In this document: positions 1 to 11,200 of the stretch, piece by piece
Position numbering within the stretch: position 1 is the stretch's first letter
Layout of the letters: the number at the start of each line of letters is the position of its first letter
Assembly: GCA_032718475.1 (NCBI GenBank)
Contig: JAUCBJ010008547.1
Location: forward strand, 1 to 53,492
Direction of reading: 5' to 3'
DNA: 53,492 nt
Source of the DNA: Nemertoderma westbladi
Taxonomy: Eukaryota; Xenacoelomorpha; Nemertodermatida; Nemertodermatidae
The notes under the pieces: model-generated
Databases searched by the model: none
The model's input: only the letters and a program-made list of their open reading frames with translations
Told to the model about the DNA's origin: nothing
Translations under genes and position numbers: made by a program

Positions 1-510
1 CCGACGGCCCACGAGAGAATGCAGACGGTCTTCGGCGAAGACAGACAGCGGGACCCGACGGCAATCCTCACGCCGTTCGGATGGATGCTTAGCGGCCCAG
101 TTAAAACCAAGATTCCATCAAGGGTGACGGAGACATCAGGGTGCATGTTACCAGGCACCGTAGATGCAGAGGACGAAGAGAAGAAACCGGAGATGGTAGA
201 TAATCCAGATGGGGAAGTAACAGTAAGAGAGTGGGCGGAGGAGAATGGATTTGACGCGGAAGACTTAGAGACAATGGGATGGAACAAGGATGTTCCCAGC
301 AAGTATCGGTATGGGGATGGAGTGATGGACGGCGAGATGTCCGGAGGACAACAGTCCGGAGGAGTGTCCGGAGGAATGTCCGGAGGAATGTCCGGAGGGG
401 TGTCCGGGGGACAACAGTCCGGAGGAGTGTCCGGAGGAGTGTCCAGAGGAGTGTCCAGAAGAGACGCCGGTCCGGTTGAGAGGCATACCTACAAGGGGGA
501 GGACGAGTAA
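1..510 (+). pseudogene. BEL/Pao-like retrotransposon polyprotein fragment (protease end), partial
   Basis: The frame is open from the first base; the first ATG is at 19. Near its start it reads TPFGWMLSGPV, which resembles the conserved segment closing the aspartic-protease region of BEL/Pao polyproteins (typically T-x-FGW-x-LSGPV). After that no reverse-transcriptase motifs follow. The rest is acidic (around residues 50-95) and then a run of V-S-G-G/M-S-G-G repeats from a 12-bp minisatellite, ending at TAA 508-510. The expected RT, RNase H and integrase are absent before the polypurine tract at 781, so this is probably a deleted or degenerate element. What is seen is the short motif and the repeat; assignment to BEL/Pao is an inference from one motif. 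Confidence 0.35.
338..460 (+). repeat. 12-bp coding minisatellite (Gly/Ser-rich)
   Basis: About ten imperfect copies of a 12-bp unit of the type TCCGGAGGARTG lie inside the 1-510 frame, interleaved with the variant GGACAACAG. The unit length keeps the frame, giving alternating VSGG, MSGG and QQSGG blocks. Confidence 0.8.
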
Positions 511-760
511 GAAGACAGGATGGAAAGGGATAGGATTACTATTGTTCATTCTGTTTTGTCTGTTCTTTCAGTTTCTTTCAATTCTGCCACCGGGAGACAA
601 CCAGATGAAGGGTGGCATTTTGCTGCAAGGAGATCAGGAAATTAAGAAGGCGGTGGAGAGACCCGATTTTAGGGCAGAGAGAGTGTGGCGAAGAATAACA
701 GGATGTATAGGGGGACAGTGGGAGAGTGCCTACTGGAAGAAGGGGCACCTTAGAGTTTAG
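476..760 (+). CDS. Hypothetical frame with one hydrophobic segment, overlapping the preceding frame
   Basis: This frame opens with TTG at 476 and overlaps the 1-510 frame by about 35 bases in the +1 frame; its first ATG is at 605. Residues about 18-37 are strongly hydrophobic (GIGLLLFILFCLFFQFLSIL) and could span a membrane. The C-terminal part (VWRRITGCIGG) has no family signature that I recognise. It stops just before a polypurine tract. It may be a frameshifted continuation of the broken element or a short envelope-like remnant; it may also be chance. No function is assigned. Confidence 0.2.
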   Translation: MRGIPTRGRTSKKTGWKGIGLLLFILFCLFFQFLSILPPGDNQMKGGILLQGDQEIKKAVERPDFRAERVWRRITGCIGGQWESAYWKKGHLRV

Positions 761-780
761 TCGTCCAATATATTGGACTG

Positions 781-830
781 AAGGGGGGTGGGAATGAGGG
801 CGAGACGCCCTTCCCCCATATAAATAATTA
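781..830 (+). promoter_or_regulatory. Polypurine tract, small hairpin and TATA-like box (possible start of a 3' LTR)
   Basis: A purine run at 781-793 (AAGGGGGGTGGGA) lies just after the last frame, where a 3' LTR of a BEL/Pao or gypsy element would be primed. It is followed by a perfect hairpin at 798-810 (GGGCG-aga-CGCCC) and a TATA-like ATATAAAT at 818-825. The LTR end cannot be placed because no second copy is in the window. Confidence 0.3.
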
Positions 831-834
831 CAAA

Positions 835-914
835 TAATAAAATAATAAGTAAGTAGAAAGTCAGAAAGTTACTAGAAGTAAGTTAGTTAGAAAGTTAGGT
901 AGAAGTTAGTTAGA
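835..914 (+). repeat. Low-complexity purine/T repeat
   Basis: Irregular tandem motifs of the type AGTTAGTTAGAA and AATAATAAGTAAGTAG. It shows no coding capacity and leads into the 75-bp repeats. Confidence 0.6.
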
Positions 915-1190
915 GTTAGAAGTCGGCGGGTATAGGGAGTGTGGTATATAAACATACCACAGGAGTAGGAGGGTACGTAGTACCTTTAGGTTAGAAGTCA
1001 GCGGGTATAGGGAGTGTGGTATATAAACATACCACAGGAGTAGGAGGGTACGTAGTACCGTTAGGTTAGAAGTCGGCGGGTATAGGGAGTGTGGTATATA
1101 GACATACCACGGGAGTAGGAGGGTACGTTGTACCGTTAGGTTAGAAGTCGGCGGGTAAAGGGAGTGTGGTATATTGACATGCCACGAGTA
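915..1190 (+). repeat. 75-bp tandem repeat, about 3.7 copies, each with a hairpin
   Basis: GTTAGAAGTC recurs at 915, 990, 1065 and 1140, a strict 75-bp period. Each copy carries an inverted repeat GTGGTAT...ATACCAC with a 6-nt loop (941-960, 1016-1035, 1091-1110, 1166-1185). The loop changes between copies. The fourth copy reads ATGCCAC on the 3' arm, which still pairs as RNA through one G-U wobble. The antisense frame through these repeats is a repeat shadow. Confidence 0.85.
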
Positions 1191-1199
1191 GTAGTAGAG

Positions 1200-1325
1200 G
1201 GGTTGTGGGCACCGGAAGCGCCATGTAGAAAGTAGTAAAAGAGAGGTTGTGGGCACCGGAAGCGCCACGTAGATAGAGGTAGTAGCAGAGAGTGGTTGTG
1301 GGCACCGAAAGCGCCACGTAGTTAG
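1200..1325 (+). repeat. Three-copy GC-rich repeat (44-48 bp spacing)
   Basis: GGTTGTGGGCACCGGAAGCG or a close variant starts at 1201, 1245 and 1293, each followed by CCAYGTAG. Spacers differ in length, so this is a dispersed-tandem cluster rather than a fixed-period array. It lies between the hairpin repeats and the gag-like frame and could be part of an LTR or leader. Confidence 0.7.
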
Positions 1326-1366
1326 AAGAGTTGGTAGAGTTAGAGAGTTCTAGTTAAAGGTAGTGA

Positions 1367-2695
1367 ATTAGTAGACTTAAGAGAGTTAGTAGACTTAAGA
1401 GAGTTAGTAGACTTAGAGGAGTCAGAGAGTTAGTAGAGTTAGGTGAGTCAAATAAACATTTTAGATACCTAGTTCGCTTCGGACAGGGAGAACTAGCCAG
1501 TGAGAGAGCGAGGGGGGTCGCCACCGAACTATTTGAACTGTGGCGGTCCGGGATAATAGAGCCCCAAGTAGTGTACATAGGGCCGTATTTAGTGGATGCT
1601 AGGGGAATTAAGTTAGTGGGTTGGGCAGACCCGCACGAGGGCGAATCCGAGGTTAACCCCGAGGATTCGGTCTCGTCGGTTAGCGAGAACCCCAGAAAGC
1701 GGGGGAAAGTTGGCAGGACAGAGAGGCGACGGGGGTCCGTCGCGACCGATAAGTCCGCTACATCCTCCGCAAAAGCAAGAAGGGTGTTAGAGATAGATCT
1801 GGCGTGTCAATTGGACATGGTGGCGCTAGACCAGAAAGAATTAGAGAGGCAGTTGGATGAGGGAACTGCGTTATTGGAGAGAGAGAGAGAGCTGGCGAGA
1901 GAGAAAAAAGAGAGGGCTGAGAGGGTCGCAAGAAACTTTAGGGAGTGTGAGGAGATAGAAACAAGGGAAGGAAAGGAGCGAGAGGCGAGAGAGGCGAACG
2001 AGCGTAAAGAGCATGAGGCGGCGAGAGAGGAGAAAGAGGCGAGCGAGCATAAAGAGCGTGAGGCGAAAGAGGCGAGCGAGCATAAAGAGCGTGAGGCGAA
2101 ATGGGCGAGCAAGCGTAAAGAGCGTGAAGCGAGGCGGCTTGAGAGGATTGCGAGAGAGGCAGAGTTGGCCGAGCAGAATTTGCGAGAGGATAGGGAGATA
2201 GAGAGAATGGGAAAGCGTGTGCGGGATGATATGCACACCCGGTTGAGGGGGCTTATGCAATATCAGGCCAAACAGAAGCGCCGATTGGAACTGGCGCAGT
2301 TGGGACTATCAGAGAGTGAGGCTGGCTCGGGTAGTGTTTACGAGGAGCCAGAAGTTATGGAAATGTTTGTTAATATCCCACTTACAGGCACCAGACGACA
2401 GAACCAGAACTGGTGTAACTGTACGGGCGGGGGTAATAATAATACGTTAGAAGAAATTAATATTAATAGTACCGTAGTAGACAACCTTAATCAAACTTTT
2501 ATTGCAGGAAATAATATTTTGCCCGATAACAGTAATTTAAATCCAAACGATCCTAATTTAAATAATAATTCAAATAATCCAAATAATAATATTAATTTAA
2601 ATACAGAAAATAATAATTCTAATTCAAATATAGAAAATAATTCGAATAATAATTTAAATTTAGAAAATAATAATAATTCTAATTTAAATAATTAA
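1367..2695 (+). CDS. Gag-like charged coiled-coil protein with Asn-rich tail, no AUG at its 5' end
   Basis: The frame is open from just after a TGA at 1364-1366 to TAA at 2693-2695, about 442 codons. The first ATG in frame is at 1817; the region before it still looks coding (HFRYLVRFGQGE, then TELFELWRSG). Its first 25 or so codons come from an 18-bp repeat read as SRLKRV. In numbering from codon 1367, residues about 160-290 are a highly charged Glu/Arg/Lys heptad-like coiled coil, partly made of a repeated KEREAKEASEH block. The last 90 residues are Asn-rich, from AAT-type low complexity. The context (downstream of an LTR-like segment) and the composition suggest a retrotransposon gag, but there is no zinc knuckle and I recognise no family domain. 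It could instead be an exon joined by splicing. Confidence 0.35.
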   Translation: MSRLKRVSRLKRVSRLRGVRELVELGESNKHFRYLVRFGQGELASERARGVATELFELWRSGIIEPQVVYIGPYLVDARGIKLVGWADPHEGESEVNPEDSVSSVSENPRKRGKVGRTERRRGSVATDKSATSSAKARRVLEIDLACQLDMVALDQKELERQLDEGTALLERERELAREKKERAERVARNFRECEEIETREGKEREAREANERKEHEAAREEKEASEHKEREAKEASEHKEREAKWASKRKEREARRLERIAREAELAEQNLREDREIERMGKRVRDDMHTRLRGLMQYQAKQKRRLELAQLGLSESEAGSGSVYEEPEVMEMFVNIPLTGTRRQNQNWCNCTGGGNNNTLEEININSTVVDNLNQTFIAGNNILPDNSNLNPNDPNLNNNSNNPNNNINLNTENNNSNSNIENNSNNNLNLENNNNSNLNN

Positions 2696-3241
2696 AATAA
2701 TAATATTGATAACGGGGCTATTAATAATAATGTAGGAGACACAGGTGGTCTGGCCAACGGGAGCCTGCAAGGCAACGTAGTTAGTACACAGGGAGTAGCG
2801 GGGGTGAGTCAACCCGACGGGAGCCTGCCTGGCCACGCAGTTGCACAGGGAGAGGCGGAGCTTTGGAAGTATTTGATTGTATGTACAATTCTATATATCA
2901 AGCTTGTATATACAATTCTATAAGCCTGTTTACGTATACGATTTTATAGCAGAGTGATATTGTAACGTTTGTACGCTTCAAGTATATTTGTTTATATTGA
3001 ATCCGATTTTGACAGTAAGTAAATATTATGTACGCTTCAAGTGCCTTCACAATTATTTTCAAGTTTTTCGTAATTTGTATATTTCTATCATGTTGTTCTT
3101 ATTTTTATTTGGGTAATTTTTTGTTTGTCCTTGACCACAAAAAATTAGGGGACTGTATTCGGTTCCATGAAATACATTCAGTTCATCTAACCCCTATAGG
3201 AAAATTAGGGGACTGCACAGAGTAATCAACAAAAAAAACTC
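2696..3241 (+). other. Non-coding stretch with short direct repeats
   Basis: After the gag-like frame there is an imperfect 60-bp duplication (GAGCCTGC at 2761 and 2821), then AT-rich DNA with a repeated GTACGCTTCAAGT (2971 and 3030) and a repeated AAAATTAGGGGACTG (3141 and 3201). A 65-codon frame at 3028-3225 has no support. These could be LTR remnants; no gene is seen. Confidence 0.5.
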
Positions 3242-5217
3242 ACAACAAAATTCAGAAGTGCCGAAATGACCTCTACAAGGCGCAGAAAGAGTCCCGACTC
3301 AAACAGACTACAGCGGCCAAGAATGCAGTTAAGGCTGAATCTAGGTCCCTGAACAGGCAGTACTCTGTTAATTTACAGGAGCTAATAAACCAACAGGTTG
3401 ATGCCATCAATGATGCTGACGACAGCAGGCAATCATCCCAGGCATGGAGATCGATCAACTTGCTTGCTGGTCGAAAAAGCCAACCAACCACCAAGGTTAA
3501 GGCTGAATCACCAGCCGATCGCCTCAATGGTTGGAAGGCCCACTTTGAAAAGCTCCTCAATAATGACAGGGTATTGCCTGATAACTTTATAGAAGTAAAA
3601 GTGTCTGAGTCTGTACTCCCAGATATTCCCATTGGTGATATCGCCTTTGCAGAAGTGAAGGCTGCTGCAAAGAGCATTAAGACCAATCGTGCCAGTGGAG
3701 TAGATGGTGTTCCCCCTGAGGTCTTTAAAATACCTGTGTGTTTAAAGCTCATCTATCCCATAATAGTAGACATGTACCGAACAACAAGAGTCCCACAAGA
3801 AATGAAAACAAATAAGTTGGTGGCAGTTCCCAAGAAGGGCAACCTAACACTCTATGGTTCTTTTCGGGGAATCTCATTGATCTCGATTGCTGCAAAGCTA
3901 TACAATATAATTCTATTAAATCGCATCAGGGATCCCATTGAGAGACTGCTCCGTGGAAATCAGAATGGGTTCCGTAAAGGTCGTGGGACCATGGAGCCCA
4001 TTCTGGCTCTTAGAAGGATAATTAAAGAGTTATCAAAAAAGAAAGACAGGCTGTTATCTTTGTTGACTTCTTCAAGGCCTTTGATTCAGTCTCTCGCTCA
4101 CGTATGTTCAGCATACTTTCATTATATGGGATTCCTGATGAAATTATTGCAGCAATCAGATCAGTTTACGATGGTTCGACAACATTTGTGTCTACTGTTG
4201 ACGCTGACACAGAACCATTTGAAGTGTTATGGGGCGTCCTCCAGGGAGACACACTTGCACCATTCTTGTTCATAATTGTTGTTGACTATGTTCTACGCAT
4301 GTCCTTAGATCATCATAATGATGATGGGGTGATGATAACTCCACCTACTGGCTCCAGAAGTCGAGGAAATCCTGCCAAGTACCTAACTGATCTAGACTTT
4401 GCTGATGACTTAGGAGTACTCTCAGAATCACTAGAGGGAGCCCAACGGCTCCTCAGCTCATTAGAACATGCTGCTTCTAGTGTTGGTCTTTTTATTAACT
4501 CCAGAAAGACCAAAATTTTGACAGTTCACTTTGAAAGTCCTCAGCAAGTCTCTGATCGGATGAGCATAAGCTCAAAAGATGGTATGCTTGAGCATGTGGA
4601 TGACTTCTGTTACCTGGGATCATGGATCCGGAAGTCAGGTGAGGACCTTCGAATACGTAAGGGAAAGGCATGGGCAGCCTTGAATAGGCTTTCCAGGATT
4701 TGGAAGTCACCGAGAATTAATCGGAAACTTAAGGTCCAATAATTTAGAGCAGCAGTAGTTCCAGTACTCCTCTATGGGAGTCCATGCTGGGCTCTAACTG
4801 CTGAGGACACCAAATCTCTGGATGGCACATTCACAAGAATGCTACGTCGGGTTCATTGTGTCAAGTACAATTCACACATCTCCAACCAGACACTATATAA
4901 CATTGGAGGTGTCTCATTGGTTCCCCCAAGCTTGGCAGTAGAACAAAATCGCATCCGCTTTGCAGGACATTGCTTTCGCCTTGACGACCAGCCAGTGCAT
5001 AATCTTGTACTTTGGCAGCCTCATGGAGTGAATAAGCATGGTGGACAGCCCATGACTTTCTTAAGACGCATCTTAAAGAACACTGGCCTTGAAGATGCGG
5101 ATGATCTAGCAAATGTCATGGGTGATAGGGAGTTGTGGCGGTGCAATTTTGTCGATAAGCCGGCACAGCATTCTTAAAAATGTAGCTGCAATGCAGCATG
5201 CCGATCCTAGTAGTAGT
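3242..5217 (+). pseudogene. 5'-truncated RTE-like LINE (endonuclease missing, RT broken)
   Basis: It is a close relative of the two intact minus-strand LINEs and begins at their codon about 453, so the whole endonuclease domain is lost. The linker, the RT (FADD motif at about 4398-4410) and the C-terminal domain remain. Compared with the intact copies, a 7-bp deletion near 4050 shifts the frame just before RT motif A, and a nonsense codon stands at 4740-4742 where the intact copies have Leu (two base changes turn CGATTA into CAATAA). It ends with the family 3' signature and TAGTAGTAG, and the 42-bp satellite begins at once. No target-site duplication is visible, since the left flank is not satellite. 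It cannot encode an active enzyme. Confidence 0.92.
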
Positions 5218-8200
5218 ATGGTAGGAAACTATTGAAGGAACAACTGTCGTGGTGTCGTCATGGTAGGAAACCATTGAAGGAACAACTGTCGTGGTGTCAT
5301 CATGTTAGGAAACTATTGAAGGAACAGCTGTCGTGGTGTCGTCATGGTAGGAAACTATTGAAGGAATAACTGTCGTGGTGTCGTCATGGTAGGAAACTAT
5401 TGAAGGAACAACTGTCGTGGTGTCGTCATGTTAGGAAACTATAGAAGGAACAACTGTCGTGGTGTCGTCATGGTAGGAAACTATTGAAGGAACAACTGTC
5501 GTGGTGTCGTCATGGTAGGAAACTATTGAAGGAACAACTGTCGTGGTGTCGTCATGGTAGGAAACTATTGAAGGAACAACTGTCGTGGTGTCGTCATGGT
5601 AGGAAACTATTGAAGGAACAACTGTCGTGGTGTCGTCATGGTTAGGAACTATTGAAGGAACAACTGTCGTGGTGTCGTCATGGTAGGAAACTATTGAAGG
5701 AACAACTGTCGTGGTGTCGTCATGGTAGGAAACTATTGAAGGAACAACTGTCGTGGTGTCGTCATGGTAGGAAACTATTGAAGGAACAACTGTCGTGGTG
5801 TCGTCATGGTAGGAAACTATTGAAGGAACAACTGTCGTGGTGTCGTCATGGTAGGAAACTATTGAAGGAACAACTGTCGTGGTGTCGTCATGGTAGGAAA
5901 CTATTGAAGGAACAACTGTCGTGGTGTCGTCATGGTAGGAAACTATTGAAGGAACAACTGTCGTGGTGTCGTCATGGTAGGAAACTATTGAAGGAACAAC
6001 TGTCGTGGTGTCGTCATGGTTAGGAGCTATTGAAGGAACAACTGTCGTGGTGTCGTCATGTTAGGAAACTATTGAAGGAACAACTGTCGTGGTGTCGTCA
6101 TGGTAGGAAACTATTGAAGGAACAACTGTCGTGGTGTCGTCATGGTAGGAAACTATTGAAGGAACAACTGTCGTGGTGTCGTCATGGTAGGAAACTATTG
6201 AAGGAACAACTGTCGTGGTGTCGTCATGGTAGGAAACTATTGAAGGAACAACTGTCGTGGTGTCGTCATGGTAGGAAACTATTGAAGGAACAACTGTCGT
6301 GGTGTCGTCATGGTAGGAAACTATAGAAGGAACAGCTGTCGTGGTGTCGTCATGTTAGGAAACTATAGAAGGAACAACTGTCGTGGTGTCGTCATGTTAG
6401 GAAACTATTGAAGGAACAACTGTCGTGGTGTCGTCATGTTAGGAAACTATTGAAGGAACAACTGTCGTGGTGTCGTCATGGTAGGAAACTATAGAAGGAA
6501 CAACTGTCGTGGTGTCGTCATGTTAGGAAACTATAGAAGGAACAACTGTCGTGGTGTCGTCATGTTAGGAAACTATTGAAGGAACAACTGTCGTGGTGTC
6601 GTCATGTTAGGAAACTATTGAAGGAACAACTGTCGTGGTGTCGTCATGTTAGGAAACTATTGAAGGAACAACTGTCGTGGTGTCGTCATGTTAGGAAACT
6701 ATTGAAGGAACAACTGTCGTGGTGTCGTCATGTTAGGAAACTATTGAAGGAACAACTGTCGTGGTGTCGTCATGGTTAGGAGCTATTGAAGGAACAACTG
6801 TCGTGGTGTCGTCATGTTAGGAAACTATTGAAGGAACAACTGTCGTGGTGTCGTCATGTTAGGAAACTATTGAAGGAACAACTGTCGTGGTGTCGTCATG
6901 GTAGGAAACTATTGAAGGAACAACTGTCGTGGTGTCGTCATGTTAGGAAACTATTGAAGGAACAACTGTCGTGGTGTCGTCATGGAAGGAAACTATTGAA
7001 GGAACAACTGTCGTGGTGTCGTCATGTTAGGAAACTATAGAAGGAACAACTGTCGTGGTGTCGTCATGTTAGGAAACTATAGAAGGAACAACTGTCGTGG
7101 TGTCGTCATGTTAGGAAACTATTGAAGGAACAACTGTCGTGGTGTCGTCATGGTAGGAAACTATAGAAGGAACAACTGTCGTGGTGTCGTCATGTTAGGA
7201 AACTATAGAAGGAACAACTGTCGTGGTGTCGTCATGTTAGGAAACTATTGAAGGAACAACTGTCGTGGTGTCGTCATGGTAGGAAACTATTGAAGGAACA
7301 ACTGTCGTGGTGTCGTCATGTTAGGAAACTATAGAAGGAACAACTGTCGTGGTGTCGTCATGTTAGGAAACTATTGAAGGAACAACTGTCGTGGTGTCGT
7401 CATGGTAGGAAACTATTGAAGGAACAACTGTCGTGGTGTCGTCATGTTAGGAAACTATTGAAGGAACAACTGTCGTGGTGTCGTCATGGTAGGAAACTAT
7501 TGAAGGAACAACTGTCGTGGTGTCGTCATGGTAGGAAACTATTGAAGGAACAACTGTCGTGGTGTCGTCATGTTAGGAAACTATTGAAGGAACAACTGTC
7601 GTGGTGTCGTCATGGTAGGAAACTATTGAAGGAACAACTGTCGTGGTGTCGTCATGTTAGGAAACTATTGAAGGAACAACTGTCGTGGTGTCGTCATGTT
7701 AGGAAACTATAGAAGGAACAACTGTCGTGGTGTCGTCATGGTTAGGAGCTATTGAAGGAACAACTGTCGTGGTGTCGTCATGTTAGGAAACTATTGAAGG
7801 AACAACTGTCGTGGTGTCGTCATGGTAGGAAACTATTGAAGGAACAACTGTCGTGGTGTCGTCATGTTAGGAAACTATTGAAGGAACAACTGTCGTGGTG
7901 TCGTCATGGTAGGAAACTATTGAAGGAACAACTGTCGTGGTGTCGTCATGTTAGGAAACTATTGAAGGAACAACTGTCGTGGTGTCGTCATGTTAGGAAA
8001 CTATTGAAGGAACAACTGTCGTGGTGTCGTCATGGTAGGAAACTATTGAAGGAACAACTGTCGTGGTGTCGTCATGTTAGGAAACTATTGAAGGAACAAC
8101 TGTCGTGGTGTCGTCATGGTAGGAAACTATTGAAGGAACAACTGTCGTGGTGTCGTCATGTTAGGAAACTATTGAAGGAAGAACTGTCGTGGTGTCGTCA

Positions 8201-11200
8201 TGGTAGGAAACTATTGAAGGAACAACTGTCGTGGTGTCGTCATGGTAGGAAACTATTGAAGGAACAACTGTCGTGGTGTCGTCATGGTAGGAAACTATTG
8301 AAGGAACAACTGTCGTGGTGTCGTCATGGTAGGAAACTATTGAAGGAACAACTGTCGTGGTGTCGTCATGGTAGGAAACTATTGAAGGAACAACTGTCGT
8401 GGTGTCGTCATGTTAGGAAACTATTGAAGGAAGAACTGTCGTGGTGTCGTCATGGTAGGAAACTATTGAAGGAACAACTGTCGTGGTGTCGTCATGTTAG
8501 GAAACTATTGAAGGAACAACTGTCGTGGTGTCGTCATGGTAGGAAACTATTGAAGGAACAACTGTCGTGGTGTCGTCATGTTAGGAAACTATTGAAGGAA
8601 GAACTGTCGTGGTGTCGTCATGGTAGGAAACTATTGAAGGAACAACTGTCGTGGTGTCGTCATGGTAGGAAACTATTGAAGGAACAACTGTCGTGGTGTC
8701 GTCATGTTAGGAAACTATTGAAGGAACAACTGTCGTGGTGTCGTCATGGTAGGAAACTATTGAAGGAACAACTGTCGTGGTGTCGTCATGTTAGGAAACT
8801 ATTGAAGGAAGAACTGTCGTGGTGTCGTCATGGTAGGAAACTATTGAAGGAACAACTGTCGTGGTGTCGTCATGGTAGGAAACTATTGAAGGAACAACTG
8901 TCGTGGTGTCGTCATGGTAGGAAACTATTGAAGGAACAACTGTCGTGGTGTCGTCATGGTTAGGAGCTATTGAAGGAACAACTGTCGTGGTGTCGTCATG
9001 GTTAGAAACTATTGAAGGAACAACTGTCGTGGTGTCGTCATGTTAGGAAACTATTGAAGGAACAACTGTCGTGGTGTCGTTATGTTAGGAAACTATAGAA
9101 GGAACAACTGTCGTGGTGTCGTCATGTTAGGAAACTATAGAATGAACAACTGTCGTGGTGTCGTCATGGTAGGAAACTATTGAAGGAACAACTGTCGTGG
9201 TGTCGTCATGGTAGGAAACTATAGAAGGAACAGCTGTCGTGGTGTCGTCATGTTAGGAAACTATAGAATGAACAACTGTCGTGGTGTCGTCATGTTAGGA
9301 AACTATAGAAGGAACAACTGTCGTGGTGTCGTCATGTTAGGAAACTATAGAAGGAACAACTGTCGTGGTGTCGTCATGGTAGGAAACTATTGAAGGAACA
9401 ACTGTCGTGGTGTCGTCATGTTAGGAAACTATTGAAGGAACAACTGTCGTGGTGTCGTCATGGTAGGAAACTATAGAAGGAACAGCTGTCGTGGTGTCGT
9501 CATGTTAGGAAACTATAGAAGGAACAACTGTCGTGGTGTCGTCATGTTAGGAAACTATAGAAGGAACAACTGTCGTGGTGTCGTCATGTTAGGAAACTAT
9601 AGAAGGAACAACTGTCGTGGTGTCGTCATGGTAGGAAACTATAGAAGGAACAACTGTCGTGGTGTCGTCATGGTAGGAAACTATTGAAGGAACAACTGTC
9701 GTGGTGTCGTCATGGTAGGAAACTATTGAAGGAACAACTGTCGTGGTGTCGTCATGGTAGGAAACTATTGAAGGAACAACTGTCGTGGTGTCGTCATGTT
9801 AGGAAACTATAGAAGGAACAACTGTCGTGGTGTCGTCATGTTAGGAAACTATAGAAGGAACAACTGTCGTGGTGTCGTCATGTTAGGAAACTATAGAAGG
9901 AACAACTGTCGTGGTGTCGTCATGTTAGGAAACTATAGAAGGAACAACTGTCGTGGTGTCGTCATGTTAGGAAACTATTGAAGGAACAACTGTCGTGGTG
10001 TCGTCATGTTAGGAAACTATTGAAGGAACAACTGTCGTGGTGTCGTCATGTTAGGAAACTATTGAAGGAACAACTGTCGTGGTGTCGTCATGTTAGGAAA
10101 CTATAGAAGGAACAACTGTCGTGGTGTCGTCATGTTAGGAAACTATAGAAGGAACAACTGTCGTGGTGTCGTCATGTTAGGAAACTATAGAAGGAACAAC
10201 TGTCGTGGTGTCGTCATGTTAGGAAACTATAGAAGGAACAACTGTCGTGGTGTCGTCATGTTAGGAAACTATTGAAGGAACAACTGTCGTGGTGTCGTCA
10301 TGTTAGGAAACTATTGAAGGAACAACTGTCGTGGTGTCGTCATGTTAGGAAACTATTGAAGGAACAACTGTCGTGGTGTCGTCATGGTAGGAAACTATTG
10401 AAGGAACAACTGTCGTGGTGTCGTCATGGTAGGAAACTATTGAAGGAACAACTGTCGTGGTGTCGTCATGTTAGGAAACTATTGAAGGAACAACTGTCGT
10501 GGTGTCGTCATGTTAGGAAACTATTGAAGGAACAACTGTCGTGGTGTCGTCATGTTAGGAAACTATTGAAGGAACAACTGTCGTGGTGTCGTCATGTTAG
10601 GAAACTATTGAAGGAACAACTGTCGTGGTGTCGTCATGGTAGGAAACTATTGAAGGAACAACTGTCGTGGTGTCGTCATGTTAGGAAACTATAGAAGGAA
10701 CAACTGTCGTGGTGTCGTCATGGTAGGAAACTATTGAAGGAACAACTGTCGTGGTGTCGTCATGTTAGGAAACTATTGAAGGAACAACTGTCGTGGTGTC
10801 GTCATGGTAGGAAACTGTTGAAGGAACAACTGTCGTGGTGTCGTCATGGTAGGAAACTGTTGAAGGAACAACTGTCGTGGTGTCGTCATGGTAGGAAACT
10901 ATTGAAGGAACAACTGTCGTGGTGTCGTCATGGTAGGAAACTATTGAAGGAACAACTGTCGTGGTGTCGTCATGGTTAGGAACTATTGAAGGAACAACTG
11001 TCGTGGTGTCGTCATGGTAGGAAACTATTGAAGGAACAACTGTCGTGGTGTCGTCATGGTAGGAAACTGTTGAAGGAACAACTGTCGTGGTGTCGTCATG
11101 GTAGGAAACTGTTGAAGGAACAACTGTCGTGGTGTCGTCATGGTAGGAAACTATTGAAGGAACAACTGTCGTGGTGTCGTCATGGTAGGAAACTATTGAA

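Noticed and set aside
3028-3225. 65-codon hydrophobic frame
   Set aside because: AT-rich DNA giving F/I-rich codons by chance; it spans a 60-bp direct repeat and has no recognisable domain.
7752-8963. A 403-codon plus-strand frame of KEQLSWCRHGRKLL repeats
   Set aside because: It is the 42-bp satellite read in an open frame; the same array is open in another frame and is broken wherever CTATAG replaces CTATTG.
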